64,000 nt of DNA, from positions 1 to 64,000 of the forward strand of contig JADJFA010000020.1 of NCBI GenBank assembly GCA_016708875.1, read 5' to 3'. The notes beneath the pieces were generated by a model. It saw only the letters and a program-made list of their open reading frames with translations, was not told where the DNA came from and searched no databases. Positions within the stretch are counted from its first letter, which is position 1, and the number at the start of each line of letters is the position of its first letter. This stretch comes from Lewinellaceae bacterium (GTDB taxonomy: Bacteria; Bacteroidota; Bacteroidia; Chitinophagales; Saprospiraceae). Positions 36,142 through 45,092 of this stretch are shown piece after piece. Made by a program: the position numbers and the translations under genes.

Positions 36142-37647
36142 ATGACTGAAATACGCATACTTAAGATTCACAATACCCTTTCGGGTAAAAAGGAAGAATT
36201 TCGCCCCATCACCCCGGGCCATATCGGAATGTATGTCTGCGGCCCCACGGTTTACAGCGACGTCCATCTGGGCAACTGCCGCACGTTCTGTAGTTTCGAT
36301 ACCATTTATCGTTACCTCCTGCACATCGGCTTCAAAGTGCGCTATGTGCGCAATATTACCGATGTTGGTCACCTAACTGACGATGGTGAAGACCGCATGG
36401 CGAAAGGAGCGAAAGTTGCACAGCTCGAACCCATGGAAGTTGCCCAGCGCTACACAGTGGGTTTTCATGAAGTGATGCGGCTTTTCAACACCTTGCCGCC
36501 CAGTATCGAGCCGCAAGCGACGGGGCATATCATCGAACAGATAGAAATGGTGCAGAAAATCCTGGACCAGGGCCTTGCTTACGAGCGCAACGGTTCTGTT
36601 TATTTTGATGTGCCCAAATTTTCCACCGTATATCCGGACGTTTACGGCGCGGTGAGCGGTCGTATCCTTGAGGACCTTTACACCGAAACCCGCGAACTCA
36701 AAAGTCAGGAGGAGAAAAACCACCCTGCCGACTTTGCGGTCTGGATGAAAGCGCGCCCACAGGATTTGATGGTGTGGAATAGCCCCTGGTCTGTTGGATT
36801 TCCCGGATGGCATCTGGAATGTTCTGCCATGAGCACCAAATATTTAGGCAAAACATTTGATATCCATGGCGGTGGAAACGACCTGAAATTTCCACACCAC
36901 GAAAACGAGGTGGCGCAAAACCACGGGGCTTGCGGGTGTCACCCAGCCAACTATTGGGTTCACACCAACATGTTGCTGCTCAACGGCAAAAAGATGAGCA
37001 AAAGCGATGGTAACACGATTTCGCCCACGGAACTTTTCACGGGAAACAGCGAGCACACAAGCAAGGCATATTCACCCATGGCGGTGCGCTTTTTTATGCT
37101 GATGGCACACTATCGCAGCACACTTGACATTACAGATGATGGCCTGATGGCGGCAGAGAAGGGCTTTCTTAAAATCATGGAAACCAATCGCTTACTACAA
37201 GGCCTGGTAGTGAATGCCCGTGATTTTGACGGTTCTGAAACAGAGGCTGACCGTACTATTTTGTCGCTTATACAGGAGGCTTACGCTGGCATGGACGATG
37301 ACTTCAATACTGCCATCGCAATTGCTGCACTCAATGAAATGGGCAGTTTCGTCCACAAATTGGTAAATCAACAATTGGCCTCTAGCGATGTCTCCCCTTG
37401 GGTGATTGAGCGTTTGAAAATCACATTTAGCACATTCCTTTTCGATATTTTTGGCCTAGCCGATGAATCTGCTGCGGGCAATGACAGCGGTACTTTAGAG
37501 GGCTTGATGGGTCTTATCCTCGAAATAAGGGAACAGGCGCGCACGCAAAAAGACTGGAATACAAGCGACAAAATCAGGGACGCCCTATCTGCAGTTGGTA
37601 TTACAGTAAAAGACGGGAAAGAAGGGGTGAGCTGGACAAAGTCATAA
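36142..37647 (+). CDS. cysS: cysteinyl-tRNA synthetase
   Basis: 501 residues, class I. HIGH-like motif in VCGPTVYSDVHLGNCRTF; KMSKS motif in NGKKMSKSDGN; zinc ligands in the insertion (WHLECSAMS, HHENEVAQNHGACG). C-terminal anticodon-binding helices end RTQKDWNTSDKIRDALSAVG. Charges tRNA-Cys. Start set at MTEIRILKIHNTLSG, three codons after the first ATG. pyk is immediately upstream on the same strand. Confidence 0.96.
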   Translation: MTEIRILKIHNTLSGKKEEFRPITPGHIGMYVCGPTVYSDVHLGNCRTFCSFDTIYRYLLHIGFKVRYVRNITDVGHLTDDGEDRMAKGAKVAQLEPMEVAQRYTVGFHEVMRLFNTLPPSIEPQATGHIIEQIEMVQKILDQGLAYERNGSVYFDVPKFSTVYPDVYGAVSGRILEDLYTETRELKSQEEKNHPADFAVWMKARPQDLMVWNSPWSVGFPGWHLECSAMSTKYLGKTFDIHGGGNDLKFPHHENEVAQNHGACGCHPANYWVHTNMLLLNGKKMSKSDGNTISPTELFTGNSEHTSKAYSPMAVRFFMLMAHYRSTLDITDDGLMAAEKGFLKIMETNRLLQGLVVNARDFDGSETEADRTILSLIQEAYAGMDDDFNTAIAIAALNEMGSFVHKLVNQQLASSDVSPWVIERLKITFSTFLFDIFGLADESAAGNDSGTLEGLMGLILEIREQARTQKDWNTSDKIRDALSAVGITVKDGKEGVSWTKS

Positions 37648-37731
37648 AATATAACATAGCGTCCCGCCATTTTGCCAGAAATTTGCATCCTCTTAAATGA
37701 ATGCTTTCTCTGAACATTAAACCGCACTCCC

Positions 37732-37923
37732 ATGTCTAGCGACGATCGCATCCGCAATAGAGGTAATGTCCGAATGCCACTGCTCATCCTTGGCTTATGT
37801 ATGACGGCCTTTTACATCGGTCTTGGCTCTTGGCTGCTTTTGGACAAGAGCTTCATTCCGTACATTCAGCTGGAATTCCGCAACATTTTTGCCATTTTAC
37901 TACTTGTTTATGGAACCTACTGA
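37732..37923 (+). CDS. small membrane protein, possibly cut short by TGA
   Basis: 63 residues with two transmembrane helices (PLLILGLCMTAFYIGLGSWL and IFAILLLVYG). The TGA at 37921-37923 is followed in frame by ten sensible codons, GWRVYADYF, then TAA at 37951-37953. The related small proteins in this position end YGxYRGWRxYxDY, so CGA-to-TGA or an error has likely removed an arginine codon. The full product would be about 73 residues with a short cytoplasmic tail. It precedes the PstS-like gene and may be its operon partner. Confidence 0.65.
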   Translation: MSSDDRIRNRGNVRMPLLILGLCMTAFYIGLGSWLLLDKSFIPYIQLEFRNIFAILLLVYGTY

Positions 37924-37964
37924 GGCTGGAGGGTTTATGCTGATTACTTTTAAACAACATTGTT

Positions 37965-38894
37965 ATGCTTCGCAACATATTGATTTTCACAACAGTATCG
38001 CTTCTATGGATTTCGTGCGCCGAGCGCGACAAGACAGGAAAGGTGCTTGACACGATCACTACCGGCGAAATAACCATAGCAGTAGAAGAAGGATATAAAC
38101 CCGTCATTGCATCTTGTATTGATGTCTTCGATTCAATATATCGCACTGCCAAAATAAACCCGCGCTATGTATCCGAGGGGGAGGCTGTGAATGCGCTCAT
38201 TCAGGATTCTGTGCAGGTCATCATTATCGGTCGGCAACTGACATCAAAAGAGAGTGAATATTTTCAATCGCGCGGCTTTTCCCCGCCAACAACTGCTATT
38301 GCGTACGACGCGCTCGCAATCATACTGCATCCGGAAAACCAGGACACAGTCCTAACCGAACAACAAGTACAATCGTTACTCAGCGGAAAAACAACAACCT
38401 GGAAAGAAATCAACCCAAAATCTGCATTGGGAAATATTCAATTGGTTTTTGACAACCCCTTGAGTGGAACCCTGCGCTATGTGCAGGATTCTATTATTGC
38501 GGGTCAAGAACTTTCCAAACAGGCGTCGGCGCTGAAAAGCAATGCAGAGGTGATTGAATATGTCAGCAAAAACAAAAGCGCCATCGGTATCATCTCTGCC
38601 AACTGGATTTCGGACACAGATGACGTTGGGGTACAAAAATTTATGCGCGAAATCAAAATTGCTGACGTGGCTAAAGAGACCGGAAAAGAGGGTTATGGGC
38701 CATATCAGGCGTATCTCGCTACAGGCGATTATCCGTACAAACGCACGGTGTACATCATCAACGCCCAAGCCCGGCGCAACGGCTTGGGCGCCGGATTTGC
38801 TTCCTATTTAGCCAAAGATGGCCAACGGATCATGCTCAAAGACGGCCTTTTGCCAGCAAATGCAGTAACACGGTTGATTAAATCTAGCCGCTAA
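37965..38894 (+). CDS. PstS-like substrate-binding lipoprotein
   Basis: 309 residues. Lipobox in LLWISCAE. The PBP-like core shows EGYKPVIASCIDVFDSIY, VQVIIIGRQLTSKE, IAYDALAIILHPEN, the interdomain LLSGKTTTWKEINP, and SGTLRYVQDSII, the features of phosphate-type binding proteins (PstS superfamily). No ABC permease genes are adjacent. Instead it lies with a small membrane protein and a TPR protein, a grouping found in Bacteroidota without Pst transporters. It may bind phosphate or another anion in the periplasm. Confidence 0.8.
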   Translation: MLRNILIFTTVSLLWISCAERDKTGKVLDTITTGEITIAVEEGYKPVIASCIDVFDSIYRTAKINPRYVSEGEAVNALIQDSVQVIIIGRQLTSKESEYFQSRGFSPPTTAIAYDALAIILHPENQDTVLTEQQVQSLLSGKTTTWKEINPKSALGNIQLVFDNPLSGTLRYVQDSIIAGQELSKQASALKSNAEVIEYVSKNKSAIGIISANWISDTDDVGVQKFMREIKIADVAKETGKEGYGPYQAYLATGDYPYKRTVYIINAQARRNGLGAGFASYLAKDGQRIMLKDGLLPANAVTRLIKSSR

Positions 38895-39034
38895 ACATTA
38901 AATGTTTGTCAAAACTGCGGTTTGGGCGTCTTTTTTTCCCCTGAATTGCGTCAGTATAAAAAGCGGAGTTCGCCACCGAAAAAAGGCTAGCGAAAAACGC
39001 CATTTGTTTCTAAACACAATACTTTTTCCGAACA

Positions 39035-40723
39035 ATGACAAATCTTCTGAAAAACGCCCTTTTCCCTGTGGCAATTCTCTTTGCCCAAATTGCCTTTGGC
39101 CAAAGCCATGCTGCGGGTATCGAAGCAATGCAACTCGAAGAGTGGGACAAGGCAATAAGCATATATGCTGGCCTTGTAAAGGCAAATCCCGCGGATCAAA
39201 GCGCTTTTTTGAGCCTTGGCAACGCCTATCTTGCTAAGGGCGACAAGGAAAACGCCCTTGCTAACTTCAAAAATGCATCGAATACCAATTCCGATGCTCC
39301 CTTGACTTATGTTGCCAATGGTCGCGTCCTTTTGCTGGAAAACAATCCGGTAGAAGCCGAAAAACAGTTTGGCAAAAGCAAAGAAGTATGCCAAAAAAGA
39401 CATGACTACCTGGAGGCAGCTTGGTGAATCTTATTTCTACTATATCGCTCCTGGGACGAAGAAACCCAACCTCGCCAAAGCTGAGGAGTATTTTAAGGCA
39501 GCTCTAGAAATTTCTTCCAAAGATTTTGCCCTTCAAATGTCGCTTGGTGCAGCTTATAGAGAAATGTCAAGTGGTGGGCCAGCGGCCCAACATTATGAAT
39601 TTGCGGAAGTTCTGGAGCCGAAAAATCCGCTCCCCAAGCTCATGTTGGCAAAGGTTTATCGTATTGCCAAAGTGCCAGAAAAGCCGCTTATTTTCTACAA
39701 TAAAGCCATACAAGTTGCGCCTAATTATAGCCCTGCCCTGCGCGGTAAAGCGGAGTATTTCTTCTTTGTGAAATACAACTATGATGAGGCTGCAAAAGCG
39801 TATAAAGAGTTGATAGACAATGGCGCTGAGGTAAAAATTGAGGATGAAATGCAGCTTGCTAATAGCTATTACCTCACAAAAAACTGTGTGGCTACCAGCG
39901 AACTGGTGGAAAAAATCCTGCAAAAGGACCCCTCTAAAAACTACCTACGTCGGCTTCAGGCATATTGTGATTTTGAGAATGGTGAATTTGCGCGAGGTTT
40001 GAAAATTTTGGACGACTACTTTAAAATTGTTCCTCCCGAAAAAGTGCTCACCTCCGACTATGAGTACCACGCCAAATTGTTGGTACAAACCAAGGGCGAT
40101 ACAATGCAGGCCATTAGTGATTATAGAAAAGTCATTGCCATGGACAGTAGCAAATGGAGGGTTTACGAGGACATAGACAAGCTGGAATGGGCCCGTAAAA
40201 ACTACTGTGGCTCCCTGAGCGCATACAAATCGTATATCGATTCTGTGGAAACCCCGAAAGCAACCGATTGGTATAATCTTGGCATGCGCCATTATTTCTG
40301 TAAGGAGGATTCAATGCACTTCCAAAATGCCGTAATGGCTTTTGGTAAGGTGACTGAAATAAACCCTCAAGCAGCTATTGGTTGGCTTTGGGCTGCTAAA
40401 TCTGCATTAAAAATGGACCCTTCACCAGATTCCATTGCGGTTCACCCAGAATTGGCAAATGAATATGGCAAGGCAAGGGTGTACTATGAAAAGTACACGG
40501 AGCTGGCAGAACTAGAGAAAGAAAAAAACAAAATAGAGCTATTAAAGGCCTACCCGTATCTTGCATACTGCTATTTTGTGAAGGTAGAGCTGACAAATTC
40601 AACCCTGTTATGGACAAATGGCAAGCGATGGAAACAGACCCGGCCCGGCTTCAAACAATTACAGAAATGAGGGAGGCTTTTGGCAAAGAATCTGCGCCAA
40701 ATGGTGACGGAGGGAAGAATTAG
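39035..40723 (+). CDS. exported TPR protein, frameshifted twice
   Basis: About 562 residues after repair. Signal peptide MTNLLKNALFPVAILFAQIAFG-Q. The first frame runs 39035 to about 39373, then GKSKEV replaces GKAKKYAKKD: an extra A in AAAA (39374-39377). The second frame runs to about 40583, where KVELTN replaces KGRADKFNPVMDKW; one missing G at 40583-40584 restores the true end (EAFGKESAPNGDGGKN, stop 40721-40723). TPR helices recur throughout (EEWDKAISIYAGLVKANP, PEKPLIFYNKAIQVAP, AAIGWLWAAKSALKM). Periplasmic scaffold of unknown partner, in line after the PstS-like lipoprotein. Confidence 0.8.
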
Positions 40724-40932
40724 GAGAGAATAGCACAATTCAGACACACAAGGGGCTATCTGCAATTCGCGGGTGGCCCCTTGTAATTGAACGCGGGTTT
40801 TTGCTCCTGTTTTTTGTCAAATACCGTCAGGCAGCGATATTATTGCTTATTGCATCTGTCGGAATGCGTACCTTCGGGGAGTTTGCAGCCCCAGCGAGCC
40901 ACCTATATAGTTCTCCCAACTATCGTAATCCT

Positions 40933-41481
40933 TTGAACGAACATGAACTTATCCGAGGTTGCTTGCGCGGGTCAGCGCAGTGCCAGCGCGACTTGTACGA
41001 GCGTTTTGCCGGCAAGATGTACGCTGTGTGTCTGCGGTATGCCCGGACTCGGGAGGATGCTGCTGACATATTGCAAGAAGGGTTTTTAAAGGTCTTCTCA
41101 AAACTGGGGCAGTTCCAGTTTCAAGGATCATTTGAGGGTTGGGTGAGGCGTGTGATGGTGAATACAGCGCTGCGGGCTTACCAGAAACAACGCTTTGAGT
41201 TTGAACAGAGTGGTTACGAACGCTTGCCAGACATGCCGGTAGAACCCGATGCCGTTGCGATGCTTTCAGCAACAGAACTGTTAGACCTCGTGCGCCAATT
41301 GCCGGATGGGTACCGTGCTGTGTTCAATTTGGTGGCAATTGAAGGATACTCACATGCAGAAGCGGCCAATCTATTGGGTATCCAGGAAAGCACTTCCCGG
41401 TCGCAATTAACGAAGGCGCGCCGACACTTGGAGGAGGAAGTAAGAAAACTGGAACAGACATTGATAAATAAAGATTTTTAA
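40933..41481 (+). CDS. ECF RNA polymerase sigma factor
   Basis: About 182 residues. Sigma-2 region: NEHELIRGCLRGSAQCQRDLYERFAGKMY, RTREDAADILQEGFLKVF, FEGWVRRVMVNTALRAYQ. Sigma-4 region: LPDGYRAVFNLVAIEGYSHAEAANLLG, STSRSQLTKARRHLE. Drives transcription of its own regulon at an alternative promoter. The open frame reaches back to 40801, but the extension has a membrane-like look and a -7-like TACCTTCG at 40869-40876 lies within it, so the TTG at 40933 gives the canonical ECF start. Followed 61 bases later by the membrane-anchored beta-barrel gene. Confidence 0.85.
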   Translation: MNEHELIRGCLRGSAQCQRDLYERFAGKMYAVCLRYARTREDAADILQEGFLKVFSKLGQFQFQGSFEGWVRRVMVNTALRAYQKQRFEFEQSGYERLPDMPVEPDAVAMLSATELLDLVRQLPDGYRAVFNLVAIEGYSHAEAANLLGIQESTSRSQLTKARRHLEEEVRKLEQTLINKDF

Positions 41482-41542
41482 TCATCATAAATAAAGAGGC
41501 TGGAATTTCCCCAAATTCAACTTCGAAATCAAGTACAGCATT

Positions 41543-42907
41543 ATGGAAAACCCGAATTATAAAATTGACGAAATTTTCCGACAGCGGCTGCACGATGCGG
41601 AAGTGCCCCCCCCTCCGTTCGTGTGGCCGGCTGTGGAACATGCGCTGCGCAAACGCCGGCGGCAGTGGATATTGTGGTTGGTTGCTTTTGGTGTCGTAGC
41701 CGCCTGTGCTGCAGGGCTGTGGTTCTCAAATCCATGGGGGAATGAAAATACGCGAGCTGTCTCCGCTCCAAGTGCTGATAATCAAACCAACAAGCAGAAT
41801 GAAAGCGTCTTTGAGCAGGAAAGCAGTGCCCTGGGAAATTCTGAGAGATCAATTTCAGAAAAACCAGAAACGGCACGATCAGAAAAATCAAACAACGAGC
41901 TGCAATCCCAAAAGAATTTGAAGAGAAAACCATCTGCTACAGAAGATCAACCGTCCAAATTAAACCTAATAGAATCAACACCTACGCCTGAATTGATTGA
42001 TTTTGCCGGAGCAGCAAACGCAGCGGCAGATCCTTTAATGATCGAAGATTTACCAATTACTCAGGCGGGACAGATTTCTTCAGTATCCACAAAACAAAAG
42101 GACGCTTCCCCAAAACTATTCAAACCTCATTCTCGACGAAAAAAAGCCGAGCCAAAATTTTGCTACGATTTTGCCCGGCACCCAAGCGCATGGCTAATAG
42201 ACGTGTATGCTGGACCCTCATTGGCACAGAGCTCGATGACAAGCCGTCTTGATGACGAACCTTACCTCAACGAACGATTGGCCACGGAACAGCGTAGTGT
42301 GGCCATGAATGCAGGGCTTCGTGCTTCGCTCATGTTCAATCGCAACTTCCTGGTTCGTACGGGATTGCATTATGATCAAGTGACAGAAGTATTCGAATTC
42401 ATTGACCCAACCTCTGTTACCTACATCCTGCGGTACAACAACGGTGATCCTACTCCCGACACTTTGGGGGTGCAGTATGGGGAGAACTACCTGAAAACCT
42501 ACAATCGTTACGGAATGCTTGACATCCCGTTAATGGTAGGGGTAGAAATGCGTCGCGGTCGGTCAGGATTCAGCATCAACGCAGGCATTTCAGCAAATGT
42601 GCTATTTCAAAAAAGAGGTGTTATCATTGATCCGCTCACACATGAGCCAGCACGATTTGGCCCGACCCCCGATAAGCCTAAGAACATCGGCCCGGGTGCC
42701 ACATTGAGCCAGGAAGTATTTCGCCCGAATGTGGGTCTGAGTGCCACGGCGAGCATTCAATGGTACTGGCACCTAAATACTCGTCTGCGCCTATTTGTAG
42801 AACCATCCTTCAGGCAGGTGTTGCGCCCGGTTTCGGTGGACAGCCATCCGGTTGAACAGCGTTACAGCATTCTTGGGCTGCGTCTGGGTGCAACAAGAAT
42901 TTTTTGA
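41543..42907 (+). CDS. sigma-operon protein with one inner-membrane helix and outer-membrane beta-barrel
   Basis: 454 residues in three parts. Residues 1-35 are a cytoplasmic stretch (NYKIDEIFRQRLHDAEVPPPPFVWPAVEHALR), as seen at the head of anti-sigma factors in this phylum. Residues 36-60 form one transmembrane helix (WILWLVAFGVVAACAAGLWF). A Ser/Glu/Lys-rich linker of about 140 residues follows. The last 240 residues form an outer-membrane beta-barrel of the PorT/OMP_b-brl type (SAWLIDVYAGPSLAQ, FLVRTGLHYDQVTEVFEFI, GFSINAGISANVLFQ), ending SILGLRLGATRIF. This layout spans both membranes. A role in sensing the outer membrane and holding the sigma factor is inferred. Confidence 0.78.
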   Translation: MENPNYKIDEIFRQRLHDAEVPPPPFVWPAVEHALRKRRRQWILWLVAFGVVAACAAGLWFSNPWGNENTRAVSAPSADNQTNKQNESVFEQESSALGNSERSISEKPETARSEKSNNELQSQKNLKRKPSATEDQPSKLNLIESTPTPELIDFAGAANAAADPLMIEDLPITQAGQISSVSTKQKDASPKLFKPHSRRKKAEPKFCYDFARHPSAWLIDVYAGPSLAQSSMTSRLDDEPYLNERLATEQRSVAMNAGLRASLMFNRNFLVRTGLHYDQVTEVFEFIDPTSVTYILRYNNGDPTPDTLGVQYGENYLKTYNRYGMLDIPLMVGVEMRRGRSGFSINAGISANVLFQKRGVIIDPLTHEPARFGPTPDKPKNIGPGATLSQEVFRPNVGLSATASIQWYWHLNTRLRLFVEPSFRQVLRPVSVDSHPVEQRYSILGLRLGATRIF

Positions 42908-42910
42908 GAA

Positions 42911-42991
42911 ATGAAAAAAAAGAAAGGCGAGCAGCGCAAAGCGATCAAAAAGCCTCTAGTTAATTGTTCAAAACACCGATATAAACGCTAG
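42911..42991 (+). CDS. possible 26-codon basic peptide
   Basis: ATG at 42911 to TAG at 42989-42991, reading MKKKKGEQRKAIKKPLVNC then SKHRYKR. It fills the gap between the beta-barrel gene and the lipoprotein gene and is strongly basic. It is short, so it may be chance. Confidence 0.2.
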   Translation: MKKKKGEQRKAIKKPLVNCSKHRYKR

Positions 42992-42995
42992 AAAA

Positions 42996-43952
42996 ATGTT
43001 ACGCATTCGATTTTCATATTGGCCGATATTGATTCTGATCTTGTGGGGTTGCCGCAAGGATGTGGAAGAGTTTCAGCCTTACTCGCCAACTGCGAATGAG
43101 CTCGGCGACCTGTTGTCCGAACAAGTGCCCAACCCTTCAACGCACTCGACGTTTACCTTCAACTATCTAACGACCGACAAAGTGCTGGAAACCCCCAGCG
43201 GGGCGCAGATATTTCTAATTGATACAGATCACCTCTTTGCCAATGCCAATTCCGGAGATCCGGTACTGTGTAGCACTTGTCCAGATTTGAAAATTGAGGT
43301 GACGGTCGTGTTGGACAAGGGTGATATACTTGCACGAGGATTGAATACTATCGGGGATAGCGCAATTCTTTTTGAGAGCGGTGGAATGGTGCGTATTACG
43401 GCCAGCTGCAATGGCCAGCAATTGGCACTGTTGCCAGACCGAACCTTAAAAATACAGATACCAAACAATGACCCTCAAAGTGGCTTTTTTGTGTTCAATC
43501 ATATTGGATCAGTTAGCACCAGTCAGCAGTGGGCAAAAAGTGATCAGGAGGTTTTTGAAGCGGAATGGCCGCTTCCACTTGGCATTCAACAAGGGTACGA
43601 ACTACTTGTGAAGAACCTGGGTTGGACCGCTTGTGGGCGCGCCTTGTCAGACCCGAGTTCACTTTTCTGTATCGAACTCCCCACGGGATTCGCTGACCAG
43701 AACACATTGGCATACCTTGTTTTTAAAAACCAGCAAATCGTTGCACCGCTTCAGTATGACCTTGGCCGAAACAAATTTTGCTACCCTAAAACCCCGGCAG
43801 GATTTCAGGTGCAGTTGGTGGCAGTGAGCAAATTGGGCGAACAATATTGGCTTGGAAAGGCTGAAACCGAGGTTGGTACCAATGCCACATTTCAACTGGG
43901 CACCCAGCAAATAACCGAGCAAGCAATTCTAAATTTCGTCAAAAGCCTTTGA
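42996..43952 (+). CDS. uncharacterised lipoprotein of the sigma operon
   Basis: 318 residues. Lipobox after a hydrophobic segment: LILILWGCRKD. The mature chain is beta-rich with patterns of Bacteroidota surface-lipoprotein domains (DTDHLFANANSG, VTVVLDKGDILARGLNT, GGMVRITASCNGQQL, FFVFNHIGSVS). No catalytic motif is visible. Downstream of the ECF sigma and beta-barrel genes and followed by a terminator, so it is probably the third gene of that operon. Role unknown; a sensor or stress-response lipoprotein is possible. Confidence 0.7.
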   Translation: MLRIRFSYWPILILILWGCRKDVEEFQPYSPTANELGDLLSEQVPNPSTHSTFTFNYLTTDKVLETPSGAQIFLIDTDHLFANANSGDPVLCSTCPDLKIEVTVVLDKGDILARGLNTIGDSAILFESGGMVRITASCNGQQLALLPDRTLKIQIPNNDPQSGFFVFNHIGSVSTSQQWAKSDQEVFEAEWPLPLGIQQGYELLVKNLGWTACGRALSDPSSLFCIELPTGFADQNTLAYLVFKNQQIVAPLQYDLGRNKFCYPKTPAGFQVQLVAVSKLGEQYWLGKAETEVGTNATFQLGTQQITEQAILNFVKSL

Positions 43953-43990
43953 CATTCAGATAAATATCCGTGTTTAGTAATTTCGTACAG

Positions 43991-44030
43991 AGCCGAGTCG
44001 GAAAAGTCCGGTTCGGCTTTTTATTTTTTA
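43991..44030. terminator. terminator between the sigma operon and the MraY-type gene
   Basis: agccgagtcgg...ccggttcggct, an 8- to 11-bp stem followed by TTTTT on the plus strand, between convergent genes. It overlaps the last bases of the MraY-type gene. Confidence 0.7.
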
Positions 44031-45076
44031 TTTCGAAGCCTAAATCGAGGCAACAAAAACAAGACCAGGGAAAAAACAACAGCCAGTACAAATTCTAACA
44101 ACAGCACCGTAAAAAGACCACATCGGTTGAAGCCAAAGGCTACACAAATGAATAGGAGATTCACCCCGATCAGCACTCCTGTGGTGCTGGAATGGCTAAG
44201 CCCACAACGGAGCAACTGATGGTGTATGTGCGTTTTGTCTGGGGAGAAGGGCGAACGCCCCTTTAGAATACGGCGCATTATAACCGAAAGCGTATCGTAC
44301 AAGGGCAAAATGAGCACAGCCACGGCAATGGCTGGAGCGGCCCCAAAAATGTAAAGATCGCCTGAGGGAAGTTTGTGGTTTGTCTCTATAAATGAGATGG
44401 CAAGGATGGCGCACACCGTACCCATGAGCAAGGAACCCGTATCGCCCATGAAAATTTTAGCGGGCGAAAAATTGTACCACAAAAAAGCCAAAGTAGCGCC
44501 TGCGAGCGAAAAGGCAACGACTGCCAATGCGAGCGCACCCATTAAATGCAAACAAGTTCCAAAAACCAGACAAGTCAAAAGACCTACGCTGCCCCCCAAC
44601 CCGTTTATGCCATCAATGAAGTTAAAAGCATTGACTATCCCAACGATAACGACAATCGTAAGCATAAAACTTGCGGGTTCCGACAATTCATGCAGACCAA
44701 AAAAGCCATATAAACTTGCAACCTGGACATCGGCTTTATACGCCAAAATAATCGCCACCAAAAGCTGCCCGCCCAATTTCTTCGCTGGGGAAATGGGCAG
44801 CAAATCATCGAGAATACCTATCAAAAAGACAAGTACAAAAGCAGCTAGAATATATTGAAGCATGCCAAAACTACCCACAGGAGTCCACAAAACAATTCCA
44901 CAAATCGTTCCAGCGAAAATACCAATACCACCCAACGATGGAGTCGGTTCTTGGTGGGAGCTGCGTTCGTTGGGGCGGTCATAAAGCCGCCGCTCCTTTG
45001 CAACCTTGATAATAACGGGGATAATCAAAAAGGTAAGCGTGAAAGCAGTGCCGAAACCAAGCAGTAAGGCGTACAT
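44021..45076 (-). CDS. WecA/MraY-type phospho-sugar transferase
   Basis: 351-residue polytopic protein of the polyprenyl-phosphate N-acetylhexosamine-1-phosphate transferase family. Catalytic and binding motifs visible: RLYDRPNERSSHQEPTPSLGG at the N-terminus, DDLLPISPAKK, NAFNFIDGINGLGGSVG, FMGDTGSLLMG and the cytoplasmic HIHHQLLRCGLSH. About eleven transmembrane segments. It links a sugar phosphate to undecaprenyl phosphate, starting a surface polysaccharide or LPS glycan. It is not mraY itself, judging by length and the HIHHQL motif, which is typical of WecA. Start at 45076 drops a short hydrophilic extension; convergent with the sigma operon. Confidence 0.88.
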   Translation of the reverse strand: MYALLLGFGTAFTLTFLIIPVIIKVAKERRLYDRPNERSSHQEPTPSLGGIGIFAGTICGIVLWTPVGSFGMLQYILAAFVLVFLIGILDDLLPISPAKKLGGQLLVAIILAYKADVQVASLYGFFGLHELSEPASFMLTIVVIVGIVNAFNFIDGINGLGGSVGLLTCLVFGTCLHLMGALALAVVAFSLAGATLAFLWYNFSPAKIFMGDTGSLLMGTVCAILAISFIETNHKLPSGDLYIFGAAPAIAVAVLILPLYDTLSVIMRRILKGRSPFSPDKTHIHHQLLRCGLSHSSTTGVLIGVNLLFICVAFGFNRCGLFTVLLLEFVLAVVFSLVLFLLPRFRLRNKK

Positions 45077-45092
45077 AGGAATTCGGTCGGCA

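Noticed and set aside
44373..44858. 161-codon plus-strand frame opposite the WecA-like gene
   Set aside because: It is a reverse-strand shadow of the membrane protein, rich in Lys and Pro.
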